This document shows, in pieces, positions 26,101-37,305 of a stretch of 64,000 nucleotides of DNA. The notes under the pieces were generated by a model. The model made no database searches and was not told where the DNA came from. It saw only the letters and a program-made list of their open reading frames with translations. This DNA comes from Owenia fusiformis (taxonomy: Eukaryota; Annelida; Polychaeta; Sabellida; Oweniidae), in assembly GCA_903813345.2 (NCBI GenBank), contig CAIIXF020000568.1, positions 126,001 through 190,000 on the forward strand, in the 5' to 3' direction. Numbering within the stretch: the stretch's first letter is position 1; every line of letters starts with the position of its first letter. Made by a program: the position numbers and the translations under genes.

Positions 26101-26346
26101 GTCGTAAAGCTCTGATTTAAATTGCGACGAAATGTCAATTTTCGAATCGATCTAACGTCAAGCTTGTTAATTTGAGAGACGATAAAGGATACATTCTTGC
26201 ATTTGTTCTACCAAGAACTTGTTGAGTGGTAATTCTTTTCGTGAAATATTGAGTATCTAATTTGTCATAAAGCTCTGATTTACATTTTACTCTTGACGAA
26301 ATGTCAATTTTCTGAGCAGTCGTACGTCACGCTGGTACTAGCTAAT
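23151..26346 (+). repeat. Diverged satellite monomers, forward orientation
   Basis: Orientation returns to that of 1-8747 at about 23150 (GGACTAG joined to TTGAGTGGTTATT). About 17 diverged monomers follow with GGACCAGT-type boxes, TTTGAGAGACGTTA and CTACCAAGGACTTGTTGA. A local foldback (GTTTATGTATATGTATTAGG and its complement) is visible near 24790-24835. The array stops at about 26346, where a foldback element begins. Confidence 0.9.
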
Positions 26347-26758
26347 CCTCAAACAGATGGGGACACCCATTTGGGAAATATCTGGCGAATGATCCTTGTA
26401 TAGATCTCAATATTTCTGTCGATTGATGAATTCCACAAAAATCATTCTCGATTCTGCCTGAAACCTCAAAGTCGAGAGGTGCCTTGTCAGGTGAGTAGAG
26501 AGTTTGATATTGTTGACTTTCAATTTGTTTGAGATAATATTATTGACAAGATATGAGGTCTTACTTGGTGCTATCATCATGATAAGTATAGTAGCTAGGG
26601 TTCCTTGGCACTCCATTCATTACTCTCTTCTTGCGAATGGCATTGGTGAGGAATCATTTCGTGAAGTTCATTATTCGACCTATTACGATAACTTATGGCA
26701 TCCATACAAGGATCAATTGCCAGATATTTCCCAAATGGATTTCGCCATCTGTTTGAGG
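26347..26758. mobile_element. Foldback element with 57-bp inverted ends
   Basis: CCTCAAACAGATGG... at 26347 is mirrored by ...CCATCTGTTTGAGG ending at 26758. The arms stay complementary for about 57 bp with a few mismatches (both include CAGATATTTCCCAAATGG or its complement). Total length is 412 bp. It lies exactly at the right edge of the satellite domain. No clear target duplication. The two overlapping short frames here (26407-26616 and 26504-26767) are not believable genes. Confidence 0.65.
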
Positions 26759-27222
26759 AATGGGTAGTGAGACAGCAGAGGTGTATAGACCATGATGGAC
26801 ACTATGTTGAACACCTATTCCCTTGAGATACTTTTAGTAGAATAAATAGGACAACATTAAAAAATGTGGACATTCAAACAAAACAGATCCCTTTGCCTGC
26901 TCCGCATACCCCCTACTCACGTTACTATAGGTGAGTTTCGCCAAAATGACAAAAGTGAAATGAACCGGTCATTCGAAATACACGAGTTAAGGTACTTCTA
27001 GAGGAAAACATTTTTGAAAAATGCTATACCTGCACATGCTATTTTCTGGTTCAAAATAAAGTATGAAGGCATGTGTATATTTCCTTGCTTGCTTTTCTCA
27101 GGAAAGTATCCCTGCAATGTCTTCTTTTTTGCAAACCTGGTAACAGGTCAATGGCAATATGTCAAGATCATTCATTCAACATGGCTGCCTTTCCAATTTG
27201 ATTCACTAATATCCTTAGGCTA

Positions 27223-27367
27223 TAACAATTGTTGCTTTAAGATTCGGTTGTCTTGGTATAACAATTGTTGCTTTAAGAACCGCCGGGCTGTCTTGGTATA
27301 GCAATTGTTGCTTTAAGAATCGGTTGTCTTGGTATAACAATTGTTGTTTAAAGAATCGGTTGTCTTG
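27223..27367 (+). repeat. Short minisatellite, about 39 bp x 4
   Basis: Four copies of TATAACAATTGTTGCTTTAA followed by GAATCGGTTGTCTTGG-like sequence, with small differences. The CAATTG core is palindromic (AACAATTGTT). Confidence 0.85.
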
Positions 27368-28370
27368 ATCAGGATATTATATTTCGAAATCTTTGGGAAA
27401 AGCTTTTAGGACTTGAACGGACCTGGGGACAATTCGGGAAATGTGGGGTAATCTCAGTAATGTTTATATTCACAAATTCCCATAAACTCCCGTTGCATTC
27501 ACAAATGTATACGAGCTTGCACACAGCAAACAAAATGAACGTTGCACATTGATGAACGTTGTGCAGTGCAATATGCTAATGCAAGATGGGATTGTGAAGG
27601 ACTGTAGTCTAGAATGACATATGAAGATTATCATGAAATGACACATCAAACATTGTTTCTCTGTATGTTAAAATTCAGAGCTTCGACTTGCACATACGAT
27701 CAGGTTGCAATGGAGTAATCCTTTTGTTTTGTATCCTGAAGTCACCAAAGGCAATTACTAAAATAAAGACAACATTACTTCCTGTTATAAGTTACCAAAT
27801 GGGCCCAAATAATTTTTATGTGCACCGTAAATTGGCCTTTTGGGCATAATGGGCCTTTTGAGGCCTTATTTCTTGATTTTAGGCCAAATCATCAGGAAAA
27901 TGGGCCTTAGATTTTTAAAATTTGGGCCCAATATTTGGTAATAGGGGCCCGAATTTGTTTCCGATTTCAAATATGTCCCATTTTGTTGGTTCCCGGATCC
28001 GCCACGGAGTTAAGCTTCGCATTTTTATAGTTTCTACGTGGAGAAATCGAATAATGATTCTCCTAGAATTAGTTCTCAATTCTGCTTGATTTTAGCTTAC
28101 TACTTCGCCCAGGGTGTACTCGGCCCCTTTAGCATAAATGTATAAGAAAATATAGTCGTAATTAGATCTCTGGAAACCCGGGTCTGGAAAACCAATTGAG
28201 ATAGGGAAACAATCTGTGGGGTCATGATCCTACACGTTCACAAGCCAAACACCTTTAAATAGCTTTTTGAGTTATTTTAAGACATGATTGCGCATGACAT
28301 GCATTAGCACTGTGGAGGAACTTTCCTTGTAAGACTGCGAAATCATCAGTATACTATAGTACTTCTTCAC

Positions 28371-28709
28371 TTAAAGGTGCAACAATTAATTAACGATCAT
28401 AAATATATTTAACTGAGTTAGGATATTTCATTAAGACTAACATATATTCTTATTATCTCCAAAAAACCAAAGATGAACTTTATTTCAGCTGATATTCCTC
28501 TTGATACATAATGGGTCTCAAAAATCTTTAAGTCGGGCTTTCTTTATAGAAGCTTTGAAATGAACTTACACTTCTTAATGCTGAAATAGATACTAGTTTA
28601 TCCATACATTTTAAGAACATGGGTATGTCAAAGAAGATGGAGCGGCAAATGTTGACCTGATAGCTAAAATGTTTGAATTTTCTCTCTACGGACCTTGTTG
28701 CCCCTTTTA
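28371..28709 (+). mobile_element. TTAA-type MITE, copy A
   Basis: Starts TTAAAGGTGCAAC and ends GTTGCCCCTTTTAG. The ends are short inverted repeats (AAAGGxGCAAC). The body shares long blocks with copy B at 49855-50181, for example ATTTCAGCTGATATTCCTCT and TTTATCCATACATTTTAAGA. The right TTAA is mutated. About 340 bp, no coding frame. Confidence 0.75.
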
Positions 28710-30417
28710 GTTACGTAAGCGGATGGGCTAAAATCACAGGAATTACCAGCATGATACGCTTTAAAAGACCCACAGATTTGGACCTGGGCGAAGCTATTAA
28801 TCAAGCTGTCACAGCTCAGCCAATAAGTGCTTATGTGATCATACCCTTTGCATTCGTTCGACTTCACTTCTTAAAAGAGGGCTTCGTCTTCAGACTAGAC
28901 TCTGCGCGCAGGGTAATGTGATCAGCATAGGCCCAAGGAAAAGTATCGATAAGCTTTTATCTAAAAGAATTAAACAGACTGATTTCCCCGACTGAGACCA
29001 CATTTTTAAAAGGCAATTCCAAATATATTTATTTATTATTTTCAAATAAAGCTGCTTTGAGAGAGAATTTCTGAAAATCTACATTTGTGAAGCAAGATAC
29101 CAGGTGTGAAAGAAATTATGGTCCCCCAGGGATAATGGTCCCCATTCTTAACGTCCCTTACTGGACCTGATTGTGTACAAAATAATGAGGGAAAGATGTT
29201 ACCATATAAATCAATGGAAACTAGTACCATAAGTTGATGGGACAACCTACCCTTTTACACCAGATTTCCACTGTATAATTGACGTTTGAAACAAGTGATT
29301 TGATTGGTTTCTGCCAACCGCCGTAAGTGACACACTTTCAACTTGCCAAAGAAATGCAGATATCTACAGCAGCTGTTTTAACGCAGTATTATCGAAACTA
29401 TCGGGTGAAGATTTGAAATAATCAACGATCTACGTTTCAGAAACACATATTAGAGAAAATTCTGGACAGATTTGGCGATAAAATTCGATACCAGTTGTAC
29501 CAAGACGGCAAGGTTTTGAAAAAAATTCAGTCGGGGATGTCAGCCGGTTTCTTTTAGATTACGTATGCCAATACTTTTCCCTGGGCCATCGTTGATCAGT
29601 TTAAATGTCCAGCATAGACAGAGAAACACATGGCCAGCTGAGATGCAGCCTAATGCTATGTCTTTTAATCTAGGAGACTGATAAGAGATGGCTGAAATTT
29701 TCAGAATTTATTTAGATCAATAATGGGTCTTGTATATCGACCTCTCTCCATTTCAAGAAAGTGGGCGCTGATACGTAGTCTAGCTATTGAGGTATTTTGA
29801 ATAAGAAAATGTCGTTTCTGAAAGATATTGTTCAAATCGAAAGCGTGTTTTTAGTTATAAATCTAAGCTTCCCCTCATTCCCACTCATTACGATTTTCTT
29901 GGCAACTGTGTGATGAATCTTTCGTTACCAAGGTAAAAAACATCAAAAAGACCAAGTAAATGTTATGCGAGTATTACGAAATTCAAGGTAGCATGTCAAA
30001 AGATCCTATACCGGAGCAACGCAATGAGAACTTCAAAACGTGTTTAACGAAAAATGAGAAGCGATTTGACAAGTAATTTCTCAGCAATAGATGAGCACAA
30101 TTATTCGAAACCTCAACTTTAGGGTATTGAATATGTAAGAGATTGGTTTCATAATGTGTGTATTTTTGAATTAAAGACAAAATCAATATCAATGTAAAAG
30201 TCACTTATTATTCCATTTCCAAGCAAATTTAAATACTTTTCCGTATTTATTCTAACAATATCACCTCCAATGAATAAATTTTCAATATTTGGGAAGTATG
30301 AAACGAATCAATTAGACACACAGAAGAGCTAATTCGATTGCAATCACCTGTGCTGTCACATGCATCATCGCTGTAGGAACCAGAGCCTATGGTATTTTAC
30401 GACATGTTACTCTTGTT

Positions 30418-31095
30418 GGATTTACACTAATGCCCCGAAACGTTTTTGGTAACACGTTTTTGGTAAAACGTTTTAGCATTAATTAAAACGTTATGCAAAT
30501 GTAATGTAAATCCAGATTTACTCATGACCTCTCGCTAAGAGCGCTTGGCTAAAACGTTTTTGGACCCTAGTCATAGCCAAGACGTCTTAGCGTTAAAACG
30601 TTTTACAAGAGAGTGTAACTGTAAATCCATCGGTTTAAGCTCTTAGCCCGGTTTTATGCGATGCGCTGAACGAAAAATTTGAAACTTCCCGTTTACAAGT
30701 GTCGCATGGTCCTTTCCCTAGTCTCATTCCTTGTTCCCATTATCATCGCATAAATATCGAGAAGAACTAATTCGCCTGGCGTTCTATCATAATCCTAATA
30801 TATGCACAAAATCTTCCTGCTCTCTTTCATGCTCTGTCTAAGACATATTTTTGTGAAACCTATGCATTCTTTATCATAAAGTACAGGAGCGGGAAAGGAA
30901 TGGCTATATTGTCAGAACCGTCCATCAACCAGTGGTGAACTGTTTTTTCTTCAATTTACATGTATACCTACATATATCTAAGACGTTTTAGAAAAACAGG
31001 TGTAAACTCATCATATTTCGTAAGACGTCTTGAAAATGGTGGTATAAACTGACATAATTTTCCTAAAACGTTTTAGCCAAGACGTCTTCGGATGC
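30418..31095. repeat. Cluster of AAAACGTTTT and AAGACGTCTT palindromes
   Basis: Perfect AAAACGTTTT palindromes at 30465, 30551, 30595 and 31065, and AAGACGTCTT at 30579, 31022 and 31079. CTAAAACGTTTTAGCCAAGA is a recurring block. The flanks GGATTTACACTAAT and ATGTAAATCC (about 30418 and 30505) are also inverted. Probably remnants of one or two palindromic mobile elements. Confidence 0.6.
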
Positions 31096-31533
31096 CGCGT
31101 ATAGTGAAAATAGGGCTACTGATACTCTTGGGCTACTTTGTACAAAGAACAGGTCCATTTAACAGACTATTGGTCCATTTGTACTTTTTCCAAAAAACTC
31201 ATTCTTCCATTTACTTTTAAAACCGATTGCAAGTTGTAGGTAAACCTTTTTTCTTGAGATGTGCAATTTCAAAAATTGCCAGTAAGAACCCCTATCACAA
31301 AGCTGTCTTAATATGGGTACACACTATGTTTACCATCAAAATAATATCAAAACTTATAGTTATATAGAATTTATTATATGGAACATACGGCATACAAGCA
31401 TTCGGAGTAGAACATTAACAGCATCCAGCTATGTATGAAGTTTACAAATCTGGAAAATATTGTCATTTTTTTGTTCACTTTGTTATCAAGTTTTAACTGG
31501 TGCTCATTCCCTTTCATTAAAAATTTAACCATT

Positions 31534-31623
31534 AGCCCACACTCCCACAAAAAAAGATATTGAAACTTTATAATGCAGAGACTGTAAAGTGGCTTCTCTG
31601 CAATTTTTGTGGGAGTGTGGGCT
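31534..31623. repeat. 90-bp perfect-stem hairpin element
   Basis: AGCCCACACTCCCACAAAAA at 31534-31553 is exactly complementary to TTTTTGTGGGAGTGTGGGCT at 31604-31623. A second nested pair GCAGAG/CTCTGC lies inside. It would fold into a long hairpin and is likely a tiny MITE. Confidence 0.75.
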
Positions 31624-32192
31624 CACGACTAAAACTGAACTTTTGTGATGAAGATAAGGCGGACTGGTTTAGGTTTTCAATATGGCTGCTAACCCGTGCA
31701 CTAAATAACTGCATGTACAGATTAGGCCTTTCAAAATTAATTATATGTTGGCATTCTAATGAAGGGCCTTATATTAAAAACTACAAAACCTTTATTTATT
31801 TCAAGGGTTTTATATATTATTTAATAGTGAAAATGCAATAGCACATTATGTCAAAGCAAGTAACACACCTTGATTCAGATGACATTGTTAATGAAGACAA
31901 TACTAAAGCTTATATACATGTAATTTTAATCAATCATGACACTCATTTCACTGCACTGTAATCCAAGATCACATTTCCCGTTGTCATTTGTATGCATTAC
32001 AAGTACAGAGTACATGGGAATAAGTAGAGGTTATTTTAGGCAATCCTTTGAGTGCCATGCTATTTATACATGATGCTGCCTTATATTTTATGATATATAC
32101 CGAAAGAGGATTTCTCTGAATTATTTGTGACCCTATGACTATTTAGAATATGGCAAACATGTTTAGAAAATTGGCGAGAAGCAATTGAAATA

Positions 32193-32490
32193 ACCACCTT
32201 GCAGGGCATGTTCTAGGGGTTTTAGTACTAGTTGAGAAGGCATTTAAATTGCTATATTGACGTGAGCAATATTGTGTCGGGCGTTAATGACTTTAGTCGG
32301 GCAATAATGACATTATCCGCCCGGCTATGTTTCCCGGGAAAAGTGATATCGTTCAGTGCGTAAGATTTTCTATTTCAAATTTGCTATTTCAGCCCTGGGC
32401 ATTAACGGTGGTAATAATAGTAATAACGTCATTTCTGCGGCCCTTGGTGCAATATTTCACTATATTGCCCTTTGAAATGACGTTATTGTA
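32193..32490 (+). repeat. Dispersed repeat, copy 1
   Basis: Shares CACCTTGC...GTTCTAGGGGTTTTAGT, TAGATATCGTTCAATGCGTAAGATTTTCT-like and GGTGGTAATAATA...AATAACGTCATTTCTGCG blocks with the sequence at 33119-33190 and 33600-33800. It ends in the same imperfect palindrome, AATAACGTCATTTC to GAAATGACGTTATT. Confidence 0.7.
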
Positions 32491-33118
32491 CTATTCTCAT
32501 GGAAGTGCCCTTGTGTGCATTTAATTGCAGACATGTTATCCTATTTGCCCATGTGCATTTAAAATAATAATCACATCCCAACTCTTAAAACATGCTTAAG
32601 ATACTGTTGAAATCTCAAGGCAGCAAGAGCATTCATTTTTGAAACAGGAAAATTTAGTCCCCCTAAAAATGCCCATATGGGGATTTATTCTCAAGATTTT
32701 TGTGTAATTGCCCGTGTGAATTTATTATAAATATTTTTATTTCCATTAGAAAATGGCAAAATTTTGACAAAAATAGCATCTCTCAAAGTTGACCTTTAAA
32801 CCAACCTAATGTCAAGGTCAAATTCTCAGAAATAACATTTTAAGTAATAATCATACTTCCTCTTCAGCTCTTCAATTCCATGTAATATATACTTCTTCTG
32901 TCAGTCTGTAGGCAGGTAGGGGGGGGGGGCTAAAAGAGGGGCTTACCGCCACCTGTCCTTTTCAATGAGTTTGGTTAATGCTAAAAAGTGTTTCGTTTAT
33001 GGGACAACCGATATACATCATTACACCACATTTCCGAACCGTATAAAGCGATGGATTCATAAGTTGATCATACAATGGACGATTCCATATCTGTGTGCCG
33101 CTGTAAACATGTATTATT

Positions 33119-33190
33119 ACCACCTTGCCGGGCCAGTTCTAGGGGTTTTAGTGCTAGTTTAGAAGGCATTCATTTTACTATATCGACCAA
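33119..33190 (+). repeat. Dispersed repeat, copy 2, left part
   Basis: Matches the start of the copy at 32193 (CACCTTGC, TTCTAGGGGTTTTAGT, GAAGGCATT, CTATAT). About 410 bp of unrelated sequence then separates it from the rest at 33600. Either copy 2 carries an insertion or copy 1 a deletion. Confidence 0.65.
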
Positions 33191-33599
33191 GAGGAGGGAA
33201 AGCCCCAGAGTTTAAAGATGACAGACATAATTACCTCTCTTGCTTACCACCTTCGTTCGTTCGAATTTTCATCGGCTAGTTATCAAATACTACACTTCGA
33301 TGGGATGTTTTAATTGATATAGGCATATTCCGTACACCATTCTTTATCTTGATGTGAAATGAGAAGCTATGATATTGGTTAACACGCCAGAAATGAACCT
33401 AATATTATTCGAAGCGTATTTCGAAAATTTTGAAACCGCCATTGATGACGTCATTTGTTTGTCGACTTTTGACCAATCAGCGACGATGTCATCTCAATAC
33501 AGATTTACATTATAAGCGTAGGTCATCTTTGAACCCTGGTGTTTCTCCCCCTCTGTATATCGACCTGAGAAATGTGTGACGTCATAGTGGTGGTCCATA

Positions 33600-33800
33600 T
33601 GGACCGGCAATTTCCCGGGGAAATTAGATATCGTTCAATGCGTAAGATTTTCTTGCTGTTTCAGTCCTGGTCGTTAACGGTGGTAATAATACTAATAACG
33701 TCATTTCTGCGAGCAATATAGTGAAATATTGGACCTTGGGCATTCGGCCCTCGGTCCAATATTTCACTATATTGCCCTTAGAAATGACGTTATTGTACCA
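33600..33800 (+). repeat. Dispersed repeat, copy 2, right part with palindrome
   Basis: Contains TTTCCCGGGGAAATTAGATA, ATCGTTCAATGCGTAAGATT and the GGTGGTAATAATA block. An inverted repeat spans 33694-33794: AATAACGTCATTTC opposite GAAATGACGTTATT, and AATATAGTGAAATATTGGACC opposite its complement, with a loop of about 16 bases. Confidence 0.7.
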
Positions 33801-34904
33801 ATGGCTTTATTTCCTCGATCCCCAATCACTGTATAAATATGTATACTTTTGAACATTTTGTTTATTCCAACCATTCATTTTGGGATAGTTCTGGACAAAC
33901 GTTGCCACATTTCCAGAATTTCATGACTTTTGTTTTGTTAATGTCAATTCCAAGTTTCCAGAAATTACAAAAGACTCGAGAGTGTTTAGTTTTAGTTGCA
34001 TACTTCTTGGTAGTATCAAATATAACTAAATCGTCTGAAAATACCATATTGCTAACATTTTGATTTTTAAGGGATGGAGATTTCCCAATATTATCAAACT
34101 TTTATTTGATATATTAAATAGAGCAATTTGTGACTGGCATCAGATTTTTGCCAATCAACGTAACTTTGAACAATCTTCCCAACGATACGTGTATATCATA
34201 CTTGGTACCATATATCTCGGTTTTGGCTGTAGAGGGGACTTATTTGACATTTACATTGCATTTAGACACAATTAGAACTCTAATTTGAACATGGTCTCAA
34301 TATGAGCGTCAGAGAACCCATACATATAATTGTCATATCCCGGGTGTCATATAGACCTGATGATTTTTATGTGTCTAGCATCTAGCATAAAGTTCAGGTA
34401 ATATATTCCTTGCCGGTTTTTGGCCTTGAGGATACGATTTTACGCCGACCGAAGACAATGGACCACATATTGAAATGTAATTGGCATAGAGATGGCACAA
34501 AACGGTGGTAATAGTATAGTATCTATATACTAGATAGTAACTGAATAAAGCTTAAATAATAGATGTCACCCTTGTCTGTATTTAATTTGCTTGGACTAAA
34601 CTTCTATTGACTTTAATGCTAGAAACTTGCAAAGTCACTTGATTTCATGATTTATCAAAACGCGATGGTCGAATCTGTCTCAGTGAAACTCGAATGGCAT
34701 ACTATTGTATGACCCTGTCAATGTACGTATTGTACATCTATTCGACATCTATTTATTCATATTCATTCATCTATATGGCCCCGGCAAGGGGGGGGGGGAG
34801 ATTTGTATTGGCACGTTAGATTACCAATTTTGTAAACCGCTTTTTTCATTGAAATTTCTCTCGGAATGTTCGCTGTTTCATATCGAGATTTTAGCGTCAT
34901 TTTA

Positions 34905-35037
34905 CCACGTGCTTTTAAACCTATTGTTATTGTCACGTGATTCCGCTGATCCAATAGCGTTACAGTAATCGAGTACTAAAACGTCCGCGCGAGGTTTATA
35001 AGTCGCGCCAAATCTTGTTTACAGTGTAAACCAGATC
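34905..35037 (+). promoter_or_regulatory. Core promoter of the chromodomain gene
   Basis: In order: CACGTG at 34906-34911, a second E-box GTCACGTGA at 34932-34940, CCAAT at 34951-34955 and TTTATAAG at 34995-35002, a TATA-like element 36 bases before the start codon. The GC-rich CGTCCGCGCG and GTCGCGCC around the TATA stand out from the AT-rich surroundings. The spacing implies a very short 5' untranslated region. Confidence 0.55.
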
Positions 35038-37226
35038 ATGAAAACAAGAGGAGTGCGAGTAGATTTCCTGTCTTATTTTCAAAACAAAGCGGATCTTAGG
35101 CCCAGTAAAATTAAATTATTATCCTACTCTGATGAGTACGATGTAGATCGTATCATAACAAAGGTAAGTTATGTCACGTTTCTTTGATGAATGGTACATT
35201 TCATTCAGATTTATGAGATTGAAATCAAACACAGAATTGGACTTGAAGTTGAAATGATGCAAAAATAATTCAAATCATAATTTGACAGTTGATAAAATAG
35301 AATTAGATTTAGCCGCATACAGTTTGGACGATAAATAAATGATAAACAATGGATGGTGGTTTGAAAGTCTATAGTTTGCAATCGTCTACGTCTGGCTATC
35401 CACTAAAATTTGTATGTATACTCTCATCTAGGCTATTGATGTATGGTTGGCCTCTTCAGTGAAAATTCCCAATTATTTTTAACATGTGAAATCCTTACTT
35501 CAGCAAATCCACAATTTATTATTTATCGTTCAAACTATACTAGATTCTATATAGGTAGATTGGCGCCCCAGGAATCTGTGCATTGTTCATTTAGCTTAGC
35601 ATTCATCAATGAAATCGTGTAGCCCACCTTTGACAAATAGTCTGGTTTTCCTTTTTCAGTCAACTAGTAAAGGTTATCTAGTAAAGTGGAAGGGATTCAG
35701 CCTTTGGGATAGTACGTTGGAGCCCTTAAACAGCAGATGCTCCAGCACATTTGAATACATATACAGGTATACATTCGACCTCCATATGATTTTACATAAA
35801 CATTGTCAAAGCCCATTATGAGACTTTTTAACAGTTTCAATTCAGTCTGAATTAATATTTTTCTGCAAAGTTTTGGCGAGCCAGTTGCCTCGCATACATA
35901 GGCCTATTGCATAGCCAATAGCCACTGTCATATAGTCAAGTTGTTTGTCCAGTGCCCGTCCAGTGGCATCAAATCAGACTTGAAATTGTTTGGAAGCAAT
36001 ATTTTCAAAAAGCAACTTTGTTAATGTTTGTAATGATCCAAATGAATTAGGCCTTCAGTTGAGATGTCTAATTGAAAACTTTAATGAATTAATAATTGAT
36101 TAATTAAGTGCCTACCAAAGAAAACAGCCTCAGATAGCTAAATTTTTTTAATGTCAGGTGATTGGTACAGGTTCTCTGAGCGTTGATCGAAGATAAACAT
36201 GTCAAAGTTTACTCTATCGATATGTTAACCTTACGTTCGATATGTTTCAGATACCCAGTTGTAAACAACGAACTTATCCAATCAAACACAGACAACCTAC
36301 TTTTTGTTATAAGGGAGAGGCTTGGCAAAAGGACGGGGAGGTGTGGCCTTGTGGCATTTCGACACGATGTGTTTCGTCATTTGTTTGGACGTAAGTAAAG
36401 ATCAAAATATAGAAGTGTACGGATACAATATACTGTAAACCCAGAAACGAAACATACAGTATTGGGAATAGCTAATTGGGAATCAACTCAATTCTTTTAT
36501 AATTTAGAACTAGACGGCTGTAATTAATAATACTGACCACCCAGATAATTACATATATTCTTTGTACAATATTCATATTAATTGTATAATGCAACATACT
36601 AGTATATCTCATCGTGTTCGTCACATTATTCAGTACATTGCACAGTCCCTGGCCATGAATTCATCCAGGACATAAGTACCCTTCTTAAATGAATTTTATT
36701 CTTCGAAACCCTTGCCTATTTTTGAATAGTATGGCAATCATAGGCATTACATTTATGGATCATCAGCTTAATAAAAAAGTATACAGTCAGTTTGCCCAAT
36801 ACAACTGAGGGCCGCACAACCTATAAGATATTGAACTCTGTCTTGACATTACCTACAGTATGTCAAATTGATCTCTATGTTAACATCATCAATATGGCAT
36901 TGATCTTTGTGTTAACATCATATATATAACAATGGATCTCCATGTTAACATCATATTCACCTATCTATATAACATACTAAAGTGTAATGTATATTAAATA
37001 CAGTTTTGTTTTAATTCCAGTGGAGAAAACCAGGCTGTTCAGCAGAGAGGATTTTGAACATTTGAACTTTCCAGATTGCTGGGACCAGTTTAAAGGTGAA
37101 CGGTCCGGACGCAAGATTAGCTTTCCAATGAGAATGACTTTAAAAGTGAAATTTTGTAAGGGACATCCTATGCCATATGAAGCAATTGACATTGAATTCG
37201 TCACAGAAAGATTTTCTACTATCTAG
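35038..37226 (+). CDS. Chromodomain protein, 4 exons, 192 aa
   Basis: Exons assembled by eye: 35038-35163, 35660-35766, 36251-36390 and 37021-37226, with GT donors and AG acceptors and matching phases (579 nt, 192 codons plus stop). The first 42 residues end EYDVDRIITK. Exon 2 begins STSKGYLVKWKGFSLWDSTLEP, the hallmark chromodomain core: the aromatic-cage positions are Y in the EYDV strand, the W of VKWKG and, at the third cage position, F or W in FSLWD. Chromodomains bind methylated lysine on histone tails, so nuclear chromatin binding is expected. The remaining 115 residues contain nothing I recognise; there is no SET, chromoshadow or helicase motif. A promoter with TATA and CCAAT lies just upstream. 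The stop is only 80 bp before the start of the decayed RAG1-like transposase on the same strand. It could be a stand-alone gene or the second gene of that element; the sequence does not decide. Confidence 0.8.
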
Positions 37227-37305
37227 TTTACAAGTTTATCAGTAGAGAATTATGAATCCAGCATAGTTGTCATTATTATCTCAAACTCAAACGCTAATTT
37301 TAATT

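Larger units (their letters stand above)
26759..34900. other. Gene-poor interval
   Basis: No coding unit can be supported here. The short frames lack domains and splice context. Apart from the repeats listed separately (27223-27367, 28371-28709, 30418-31095, 31534-31623, 32193-32490, 33119-33190, 33600-33800) I see only AT-rich unique sequence, a GGCC-rich patch at 27800-27955 and a G homopolymer near 32925. Confidence 0.6.

Noticed and set aside
1-26346. CRISPR-like array
   Set aside because: Repeats are contiguous 186-bp monomers without unique spacers, in a eukaryotic genome.
27014-27301. 95-codon frame as a small gene
   Set aside because: It runs into the 39-bp minisatellite at 27223 and has no domain or splice context.
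37267-37305. Earlier start of the transposase frame
   Set aside because: It would need a non-ATG start; the first ATG in this frame is at 37306.
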